Positions 14,255 through 19,519 of a stretch of 20,021 nt of DNA are shown piece after piece (position 1 is the first letter of the stretch; the number at the start of each line of letters is the position of its first letter). Source of the DNA: Microbacteriaceae bacterium (GTDB lineage: Bacteria; Actinomycetota; Actinomycetes; Actinomycetales; Microbacteriaceae). The translations under genes and the position numbers were made by a program. The notes beneath the pieces are model-generated. The model had not been told where the DNA came from, did not search any database, and saw nothing but the letters and a program-made list of their open reading frames with translations. The stretch spans positions 1 to 20,021 of the forward strand of contig JAODAU010000419.1 of assembly GCA_025463615.1 (NCBI GenBank), written 5' to 3'.

Positions 14255-15262
14255 ATGGACCCCATCGAGGCGCTCAGTGAGATCGCGTTCCTGCTCGAGC
14301 GGGAGCGGGCATCCGAGTTCAAGACGAAGGCGTTCCGCACTGCGGCCGCCGTGCTCGCGAAGGTGCCCGCCGACCAGCGGCAGGCGCAGGTGCAGAGCGG
14401 CCAGCTCAAGCGCACGAAGGGCATCGGCGGCACCACCTACGAGGTGATCGTCGAGGCGCTCGCCGGCGACACCCCGCAGTACCTGCTCGACGCGCGGGGG
14501 CGGGAGGAGAAGGTCGACGGCGGGGAGAAACTCCTCGCGAAGCTGCGCGGCGACCTGCACGCGCACAGCGACTGGTCCGACGGCACCACCCCGATCGAGC
14601 TGATGGCCGCGACCGCCCAGGCGATCGGTCACGAGTACCTCGCGCTCACCGATCACTCGCCGCGGCTGAAGGTCGCGAACGGGCTCACCGCCGAGCGGCT
14701 GCGCAAGCAGCTCGACGTCGTCGCCGACATCAATACGGGGGCGAGCGGCTTCCGGCTGCTCTCGGGCATCGAGGTCGACATCCTGGATGACGGCGGCCTC
14801 GACCAGACCGACCAGCTGCTCGGCCGGCTCGACATCGTCGTCGCGAGCGTGCACTCGAAGCTCAAAATGGAGTCGCGCGAGATGACCGAGCGGATGCTGG
14901 GTGCCGTCACCAACCCGCGCACCAACATCCTCGGCCACTGCACCGGTCGCCTGGTGGAGGGGTCGCGGGGGACCCGGCCGCCGTCATCCTTCGACGCGAA
15001 GGCCGTGTTCGCGGCGTGCGCGGCCAACGACGTCGCGGTCGAGATCAACTCGCGGCCCGAGCGTCGGGACCCGCCCGGGCCGCTCATCGACCTAGCGCTG
15101 GAGGCAGGATGCCTGTTCAGCATCGATACGGACGCGCACGCGCCAGGCCAGCTCTCGCTGCTTGACCACGGGGCCGCGCGGGCGGAGGCCCACGGCATCC
15201 CGCCGGAGCGGATCGTGACCACCTGGCCGCTCGACCGGCTGATCGAGTGGGCGAAGGGCTAA
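14255..15262 (+). CDS. HhH-PHP domain phosphoesterase, PolX-like without polymerase palm
   Basis: This 335-residue protein couples an N-terminal helix-hairpin-helix region (about 1-75, with KAFRTAAAVLAKVP and LKRTKGIGGTTYEVI) to a PHP metal-dependent phosphoesterase domain (about 97-330). PHP ligands are visible: LHAHSDWSDG (His102, His104, Asp109), LTDHSP (His134), GIEVDIL (Glu173), ASVHSK (His200), GHCTGR (His228) and DTDAH (His295). The same two parts flank the nucleotidyltransferase of bacterial PolX, but no palm domain lies between them. It could be a 3'-5' exonuclease or another phosphoesterase acting on DNA; this is inference. Its stop overlaps the stop of the convergent small membrane protein gene by 4 nt. 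Confidence 0.88.
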   Translation: MDPIEALSEIAFLLERERASEFKTKAFRTAAAVLAKVPADQRQAQVQSGQLKRTKGIGGTTYEVIVEALAGDTPQYLLDARGREEKVDGGEKLLAKLRGDLHAHSDWSDGTTPIELMAATAQAIGHEYLALTDHSPRLKVANGLTAERLRKQLDVVADINTGASGFRLLSGIEVDILDDGGLDQTDQLLGRLDIVVASVHSKLKMESREMTERMLGAVTNPRTNILGHCTGRLVEGSRGTRPPSSFDAKAVFAACAANDVAVEINSRPERRDPPGPLIDLALEAGCLFSIDTDAHAPGQLSLLDHGAARAEAHGIPPERIVTTWPLDRLIEWAKG

Positions 15263-15498
15263 CCCTCGGCGCGCACCGGGAGCAGGGTCTCCGCGGCTCG
15301 CGCCACGATGATCACCCGGGCCGCCGCAAGCGCGGAGCCGCCGATCGCCACCAGGGCGAGCACGGATGCGACGACGATCGTGATCGCGTGCGCCATCGGT
15401 TGCGCGAAGACGAACCACGCCACCACCGAGGCGAGGGCGATCACCGCGACGAGCACGATCGCGCGCACGGCGGCGACCGCCACGACGGCCCGCCTCAT
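15259..15498 (-). CDS. Small hypothetical membrane protein
   Basis: This 79-residue protein has two predicted membrane helices (about 12-31 and 38-60) and an arginine-rich N-terminal end (MRR). No family is recognised. It is probably real: its ATG overlaps the stop of the SRPBCC gene as ATGA, and its codon third positions are G/C-rich. It is likely co-expressed with the SRPBCC protein under the MarR-type regulator. The stop is shared in part (CTAA) with the convergent PHP gene. Confidence 0.72.
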   Translation of the reverse strand: MRRAVVAVAAVRAIVLVAVIALASVVAWFVFAQPMAHAITIVVASVLALVAIGGSALAAARVIIVARAAETLLPVRAEG

Positions 15499-15935
15499 CG
15501 TCCGGCCTCCACGATCCGCTTCAGCACGCCCAGGTTGTCGCGCATCCCGCGCTTGAACAGGCCCTCGGCGAGCGGCGCGAACAGGGCCGCGGGCCCCGGG
15601 AGCCCCTCGCCGCTGATCGACCCGTTGAGCACGAGCCGCGTGCCGTCACCCGCGGGCGCGACGGTGTAGCGGTAGACGAACGGCGTCGGCCCGCGCTGCG
15701 AGGCGAAGGTGACCCCCGTGCCGTCGACGAGGTCGGTGAGCTCCACCTCGTTCTCCGCCGGGCCGCCCGGCAGGTCGCGATAGACGAGGTAGCGGGTGCC
15801 GATCCCGCCGGTGCCATGGATGCGGTCGACCCGCTTCACCGCGGAGTACCACCGCGGCATTGTGGCGAAGTCCGCTATGAAGGCGAACACGTCGCGCGGC
15901 GGCGCCGCGATGGTCAGGTCCAGTTCGAAAGCCAC
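15495..15935 (-). CDS. SRPBCC (START/polyketide cyclase-like) family protein
   Basis: This 146-residue protein is a single SRPBCC-fold domain, a helix-grip barrel with a deep hydrophobic pocket. It begins AFELDLTIAAPPRDVFAFIADFATMPRWYS (split: AFELDLTIAAPPRDVFAF and IADFATMPRWYS), the typical start with a V-F-AFI-D pattern. Strands around RYLVYRDLP and FVYRYTVAP follow, then a long C-terminal helix KRGMRDNLGVLKRIVEAG. Such proteins bind lipids or other small hydrophobic molecules; the ligand is not known. The GTG at 15935 has a GGAGAG ribosome site 6 nt upstream. The gene is divergent from marR and probably its regulatory target. Confidence 0.87.
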   Translation of the reverse strand: MAFELDLTIAAPPRDVFAFIADFATMPRWYSAVKRVDRIHGTGGIGTRYLVYRDLPGGPAENEVELTDLVDGTGVTFASQRGPTPFVYRYTVAPAGDGTRLVLNGSISGEGLPGPAALFAPLAEGLFKRGMRDNLGVLKRIVEAGR

Positions 15936-15951
15936 GTTTTCTCTCCAATAG

Positions 15952-15995
15952 ATGTCGTGTCATATGTTTGCAACAACCATTAAGTGACACGACAT
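15952..15995. promoter_or_regulatory. Candidate MarR operator pair in the divergent marR/SRPBCC promoter
   Basis: ATGTCGTGTCA (15952-15962) and TGACACGACAT (15985-15995) are perfect 11-bp inverted copies whose starts lie 33 bp apart, about three helical turns. They fill the 77-bp divergent gap. A minus-strand -35 (TTGACT, 16008-16003) and a plus-strand -10 (TATTAA, 15997-16002) flank the right arm. Binding of a MarR dimer, or of two, would block both promoters. Confidence 0.7.
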
Positions 15996-15996
15996 G

Positions 15997-16002
15997 TATT
16001 AA
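15997..16002 (+). promoter_or_regulatory. -10 hexamer (TATTAA) of the marR gene
   Basis: TATTAA lies 10 nt before the ATG at 16013. The leader would be only a few nucleotides, and no ribosome site is present. It directly follows the right operator arm. Confidence 0.45.
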
Positions 16003-16012
16003 AGTCAAGTGC

Positions 16013-16462
16013 ATGGATGCGATCGAGGAATTCCGTTACCTGGTGCTCGCGGTGCAGCGCGAGGGCAACCGGGTGTTCGCGGCGCAGCTGCGCCCGCTCG
16101 GCATCACGCCGGCGCAGTCCGAGGTGCTGCGCGTGCTCGCGGAACGCCAGCCGCTCAGCATGTCCGACCTGGGGGAGCTGCTCATCTGCGAGTCCAGCGG
16201 CAGCCCGAGCCGCCTGGTCGATCGCCTGGTCGCGAGCGGCCACGTCAGCCGCGAACCCGGGGAGGATCGGCGTTCCGTGCGCCTGCAGCTCACCGAGGTC
16301 GGTGCGCGGGTCGCCGAGCAGATCGGCGCGGCGGAGCGCGAGCTGTACGCCGCGCTCGAACCGGCGCTGCGGGGCCAGCCGCTGGATGCCACCCTGCAGA
16401 CGCTGCGGTCCGTGGCCGCGGGGTCTTCCGCGGGCCGGGCGCTCGCGCGCAGAATTGGCTAG
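16013..16462 (+). CDS. MarR-family transcriptional regulator
   Basis: This 149-residue winged-helix regulator has helices from FRYLVLAVQREGNRVFAAQL, then LGITPAQSEVLRVLAERQPLSMSDLGELL (split: LGITPAQSEVLRVL and AERQPLSMSDLGELL). The recognition region is SGSPSRLVDRLVASG, and the wing VSREPGEDRRSVRLQLTE carries the DRR motif typical of the family. It likely senses a small molecule and represses itself and the divergent SRPBCC-membrane protein operon through the inverted repeat at 15952-15995. The ATG at 16013 is used in preference to a start farther upstream inside the operator. A membrane protein gene follows after 12 nt and is probably in the same operon. Confidence 0.92.
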   Translation: MDAIEEFRYLVLAVQREGNRVFAAQLRPLGITPAQSEVLRVLAERQPLSMSDLGELLICESSGSPSRLVDRLVASGHVSREPGEDRRSVRLQLTEVGARVAEQIGAAERELYAALEPALRGQPLDATLQTLRSVAAGSSAGRALARRIG

Positions 16463-16474
16463 GGAGGCGAGACG

Positions 16475-16804
16475 ATGAGCGACGATCCCGAACACGACCC
16501 GACCAGGATGAGCAACCAGCCCGCGCTGCGCACGTCGCGCGGCGCCATCTGGCTGGTGGTGGGCGGCATCCTGGCGGCGATCGCGCTCACGGAGTTCATC
16601 CTGCTGCTCGGCGGCGCCACCCTGGTGCTGCCCGCGGTCGGCATCGTCGTGGTGGCCGTGCTCTATCTCGCGATGGTCGTCTGCGCGCTCGCGATCCCGG
16701 CGTCCCCGGCGCGACTTCGCGTGCTCGCGGGGCTGATGATCGCGATCGCGCTGGTGGCGCTCGTGCTGCTGGCGATCATCGCGAGTGTGAACGCGCGCGC
16801 CTGA
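16475..16804 (+). CDS. Small membrane protein of unknown function
   Basis: This 109-residue protein has a polar N-terminal segment of about 23 residues and three predicted membrane helices (about 25-46, 49-74 and 81-105). No family is recognised. A GGGAGG ribosome site overlaps the end of marR and lies 7 nt before the ATG, so the two genes are probably co-transcribed. It ends 6 bp from the convergent MFS gene. Confidence 0.8.
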   Translation: MSDDPEHDPTRMSNQPALRTSRGAIWLVVGGILAAIALTEFILLLGGATLVLPAVGIVVVAVLYLAMVVCALAIPASPARLRVLAGLMIAIALVALVLLAIIASVNARA

Positions 16805-16810
16805 GCGGCG

Positions 16811-18211
16811 TCAGTCGCCGACGGCCTGCCGCTGGCGCACGGCATCCCCGATCCCGGCGGGCAGCCGGATCGCGCTCACGACGGCGACGAGCGCGATCGC
16901 CCCCATCACCCCGAACGCGACCTCGAACGGCACGAGCGAACCCGCCGGATGCGCGATCTCGGCCACGCGCAGCGCCGTGCTCGCGACCGCGATGCCGAGG
17001 GCGACCGACAGCTCCTGCACCGTGGCCGAGAGCGTGTTGGCCGACGGGAGTTCGTTCGTCGGCACGTCCGCGAACTGGATCGTGTTGTAGGCGGTGAACC
17101 CGATCGAGCGGAAGACCCCACTGAGCAGCAGCGCGACGAACAGCCACAGCTCCGGAGTAGAGCGCCCGACCAGCGCGAAGACGACCAGGAACGCGACCGC
17201 CGCAACGGTCGAGACCACGAGCACGGTCCTGAACCGGAACGCCCGCAGGATCGGCGTCGTGAGCGGCTTGATGCCCACGTTGCCCAGGAAGATCGCGGCC
17301 ACGAACAGGCCCGACCGCACCGGGTCGAAGCCCAGCGCGTTCTGCAGCAGCAGCGGGATCAGGAACGGCACGCTGGTCACGGCGGCCCGGTACGCGAGCC
17401 CGCCCGAGTTCGTGACCCGATACGACGGCCGCCGGAACGCACGCAGGTCGAAGAGCGGGTCATCCGTGGTGCGCAGGTGCCGGATGGCGGGCACGATGAT
17501 CACCACGAACGTCACCAGCGACGCGACCGCCGCCACCAGCTGCCCCGAGGTCGACAGCAGCTCCGTGCCGAAGATGAGCGCGAACACCGCCACCGTGCAG
17601 AGGATGAGCCCCAGCCGGTCGAACGCGACGCGCCGCTCCTCGGTCTCGGCCAGCAGGCGCGCGGCGAGCAGGAACGCCACGATCCCGATCGGCACGTTGA
17701 TGATGAAGATCCAGCGCCAGCCCACGGATGCCGTGAGCGCCCCGCCGATCAGCGGCGCCACGACCGGCGCCAGGAGCGCCGGCCAGGTGATGTACGCGAT
17801 CGCCCGGATGAGGTCGGCCGGCCGCGTGTTGCGCAGCACGATCAGGCGCCCCACCGGCACCATCATCGAACCGCCGAAGCCCTGCACCAGCCGGAACACC
17901 GTGAGCACGACCAGGTTCGGCGAGAGGGCACACCCCACGGAGGCCAGCGTGAAGACCACGATCGCGGCGAGGTACACGCGTCGCCCGCCGAAGCGGGAGG
18001 CGAGCCATCCGCCGAGCGGGATGAAGGTGGCGCTGGCCACGAGGTAGGCGGTCGTCGCGACCGTGATCGACGTGGATGCCAGGCCGAAGTCACGCGAGAT
18101 CGACGGCACCGCGGTGAACAGCACGGTGCTGTCCATCTGCTCCATGAACATCGTGGCCGCGACGATGACGGCCGACGCGCGACTCCAGTGCGGAGCGGCG
18201 GCGGAGGTCAC
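16811..18211 (-). CDS. MFS transporter, DHA2-type (EmrB/QacA-like) drug exporter
   Basis: This 466-residue polytopic membrane protein has the span pattern of 14-helix DHA2 drug:proton antiporters. Motif A appears as GGWLASRFGGRRVY (about 57-70). The antiporter motif C region is APVVAPLIGGALTASVGWRWIFIINVPIG (split: APVVAPLIGGAL and TASVGWRWIFIINVPIG), followed by the family's central loop LLAETEERRVAFDRLG. It probably exports a hydrophobic or cationic compound; the substrate is unknown. It follows the TetR gene by 9 bp. A -10-like TAGTCT, made partly from the TetR stop codon, lies 6 nt before its GTG start, so it may also have its own leaderless transcript. Confidence 0.9.
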   Translation of the reverse strand: MTSAAAPHWSRASAVIVAATMFMEQMDSTVLFTAVPSISRDFGLASTSITVATTAYLVASATFIPLGGWLASRFGGRRVYLAAIVVFTLASVGCALSPNLVVLTVFRLVQGFGGSMMVPVGRLIVLRNTRPADLIRAIAYITWPALLAPVVAPLIGGALTASVGWRWIFIINVPIGIVAFLLAARLLAETEERRVAFDRLGLILCTVAVFALIFGTELLSTSGQLVAAVASLVTFVVIIVPAIRHLRTTDDPLFDLRAFRRPSYRVTNSGGLAYRAAVTSVPFLIPLLLQNALGFDPVRSGLFVAAIFLGNVGIKPLTTPILRAFRFRTVLVVSTVAAVAFLVVFALVGRSTPELWLFVALLLSGVFRSIGFTAYNTIQFADVPTNELPSANTLSATVQELSVALGIAVASTALRVAEIAHPAGSLVPFEVAFGVMGAIALVAVVSAIRLPAGIGDAVRQRQAVGD

Positions 18212-18217
18212 CGGGTA

Positions 18218-18223
18218 AGACTA
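18218..18223 (-). promoter_or_regulatory. -10-like hexamer (TAGTCT) of the MFS gene, overlapping the tetR stop
   Basis: TAGTCT (18223-18218, minus) includes the TAG stop of the TetR gene and is followed by 6 nt and the GTG start at 18211. The MFS gene has no ribosome site, so a leaderless transcript would explain its translation. The alternative is read-through from the tetR promoter. Confidence 0.4.
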
Positions 18224-18790
18224 TGGCCGGCTGAAGAGCAGCGGCGCGATCTCCCGCGCGAGCGCCTCCGCGCCGAGGTCGCCGTAGCGCGCGGCCAGCG
18301 CGCCGCTGTTCCAGAGGGATGCCAGGCCGTGCACCAAGGAGAAGGCCGCGAGGGGAGCGAACGGGCTCTGGCCGTCACCAGTGTTGGTGCGCACGCCCGC
18401 GACGCCCTCCAGGAGGGCGACCTCCGAGTCGGCCCGTGCGGCCAGGTAGCCGGGGTCCTCCGCGTCGATGGCCGCGGCCGCGTACATGACGGCGTAGTGG
18501 CCGGGATGCTCGACCGTCGCGAATCGCACGTACGCCACGGCCGCCTCGAGCAGGTCGCCGCTCGCGCCCCGGAGCGCGATCGAGAGGAGTCGGAATCCCT
18601 CGGTCGCGAGGGCGGTCAGCAGCCCGCGTTTGTCGATGAAGTGATGGGTGGGCGCCGCGTGCGAGACGCCGGCGCGGCGGGAGAGCTCGCGCAGTGACAG
18701 CGCCTCGACCCCCTGCTCGGTGATGGCGGCCGCGGCCTCCGCGAGGAGGGCGCCGCGCAGGTCGCCGTGATGGTAGGTGTCCGGGGTCAC
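18221..18790 (-). CDS. TetR-family transcriptional regulator
   Basis: This is an all-helical repressor of about 189 residues from the GTG at 18790. The N-terminal DNA-binding domain starts TPDTYHHGDLRGALLAEAAA and has the helix-turn-helix LSLRELSRRAGVSHAAPTHHFIDKRGLL (split: LSLRELSRRAGVSHAA and PTHHFIDKRGLL). The C-terminal half is a ligand-binding bundle. Start choice is uncertain: ATG 18799, ATG 18820 and TTG 18826 are also in frame. The GTG is preferred because TACGAT at 18803-18798, with TTGTCA 17 nt further upstream, looks like the promoter, and the start of transcription would then fall at 18790. It probably represses itself, the MFS exporter behind it and the divergent DoxX gene. Confidence 0.88.
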   Translation of the reverse strand: MTPDTYHHGDLRGALLAEAAAAITEQGVEALSLRELSRRAGVSHAAPTHHFIDKRGLLTALATEGFRLLSIALRGASGDLLEAAVAYVRFATVEHPGHYAVMYAAAAIDAEDPGYLAARADSEVALLEGVAGVRTNTGDGQSPFAPLAAFSLVHGLASLWNSGALAARYGDLGAEALAREIAPLLFSRP

Positions 18791-18797
18791 GACATCC

Positions 18798-18803
18798 ATC
18801 GTA
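18798..18803 (-). promoter_or_regulatory. -10 hexamer (TACGAT) of the tetR promoter
   Basis: TACGAT is spaced 17 nt from TTGTCA (18826-18821), which lies inside the first operator. Transcription would begin at about 18790, on a GTG codon. This argues against the in-frame ATG codons further upstream. Confidence 0.5.
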
Positions 18804-18812
18804 CGGGCAGAT

Positions 18813-18827
18813 CTTGTCATTGACAAG
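18813..18827. promoter_or_regulatory. TetR operator box 1
   Basis: CTTGTCA-T-TGACAAG is a perfect palindrome with 7-bp arms. It contains a perfect plus-strand -35 (TTGACA, 18820-18825) for the doxX side and the minus-strand TTGTCA used as -35 for tetR, so one bound repressor would block both divergent promoters. Confidence 0.75.
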
Positions 18828-18847
18828 TTCCCTGCGGCCGTCCAATG

Positions 18848-18860
18848 TTGTCAGTGACAA
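18848..18860. promoter_or_regulatory. TetR operator box 2
   Basis: TTGTCA-G-TGACAA is a perfect palindrome with 6-bp arms and the same core as box 1. Centres are 34 bp apart. It covers the expected transcription start of the doxX-like gene, 20 bp before its ATG. Confidence 0.75.
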
Positions 18861-18879
18861 GATTCGGAAGGAACCCGTC

Positions 18880-19323
18880 ATGGCCCCGCTCATCACCCTC
18901 ATCCTGTTCACCGGTCTCGGCCGCCTGGTAGGCCTGGCCTTGTGGCCCGCGCTCGACTCGTGGAGCGTCTCCGCGGCCATCGGGCTCGCCGCCATGTTCC
19001 TGCTCACCGCGGGGTCGCACTTCTCGAAGGCGCGGCGGGCGGGGCTCGTTGCCACCGTGCCGCTGCGGCTCCCCCGACCGGATGTCATCGTCTCCGTCAC
19101 GGGCGTGCTCGAGCTCCTCGGCGCGATCGGCCTGCTCGTGCCCGTCACCCGCACTGCCGCCGCGATCTGCCTCGGACTGCTGCTCCTGGCGATGTTCCCG
19201 GCGAACGTCTACGCCGCGGGCGAGAAGCGCTCGCCGACCTCGCCCAACACGCCGCTCGTGCCGCGCACGATCTACCAGCTCGTGTTCCTGGCCGCGTGCG
19301 TGGTCGTCATCCTCGGGGTCTGA
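18880..19323 (+). CDS. DoxX-like membrane protein
   Basis: This 147-residue integral membrane protein has four hydrophobic helices (about 3-20, 28-46, 68-92 and 125-146 with an additional short segment near 93-108). The central VTGVLELLGAIGLLVP is characteristic of DoxX-like proteins (GxxELxGAxGLLxP). Members of the family are linked to redox stress or small-molecule handling, but their activity is not settled. GGAAGGAA just upstream of the ATG serves as ribosome site. It is divergent from tetR, with both operator boxes in its promoter, so it is likely induced together with the MFS exporter. A similar DoxX-TetR pairing is common in actinobacteria. Confidence 0.88.
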   Translation: MAPLITLILFTGLGRLVGLALWPALDSWSVSAAIGLAAMFLLTAGSHFSKARRAGLVATVPLRLPRPDVIVSVTGVLELLGAIGLLVPVTRTAAAICLGLLLLAMFPANVYAAGEKRSPTSPNTPLVPRTIYQLVFLAACVVVILGV

Positions 19324-19519
19324 GCGCTGGCGCGAACGTCTAGCCGAGTCGTCCGTCGAGGGCGCGCCCTCCGCCGGTTTTGTACACCCCGACGACGTCG
19401 TTGAATTTCGCTGCTGGCCAGTGGCGGCCCCCGCAGCAGTGACAGATCGCGGGAACGGGTAGCAAGATACGATCACCGAATAGCTCGGTCCCTTTCACGT
19501 ACGAACGGAGATAATCCGG
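19324..19519. other. Intergenic boundary where G/C content drops
   Basis: I see no gene in these 196 bases. Besides the terminator-like palindrome, the content falls from about 70% G/C before 19370 to roughly 50% after 19440. A TACGAT (19468-19473) could be a -10 for the following gene, with a leader of about 40 nt; no good -35 is visible. No tRNA, direct-repeat attachment site or inverted terminal repeat was found at the junction. Confidence 0.5.
19358..19381 (+). terminator. Candidate transcription terminator after the doxX-like gene
   Basis: GAGGG-CGCG-CCCTC forms a 5-bp G/C stem with a 4-nt loop (19358-19371), followed after 6 nt by TTTT (19378-19381). The T-run is short and displaced, so termination may be inefficient. 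The stem and loop together are a perfect 14-bp palindrome. Confidence 0.4.

Noticed and set aside
16949..18697. A 582-codon plus-strand frame opposite the MFS gene
   Set aside because: It is antisense to the transporter and extremely rich in Arg, Asp, Glu and His with no hydrophobic core.
19376..19445. A short frame before the DUF4062 gene reading like a protein C-terminus
   Set aside because: It is only about 20 codons with no recognisable family and no start; chance is the simpler explanation.
18817..19476. A 219-codon minus-strand frame opposite the doxX-like gene
   Set aside because: It is a shadow of a gene with clear membrane helices; it would also run across both TetR operators.
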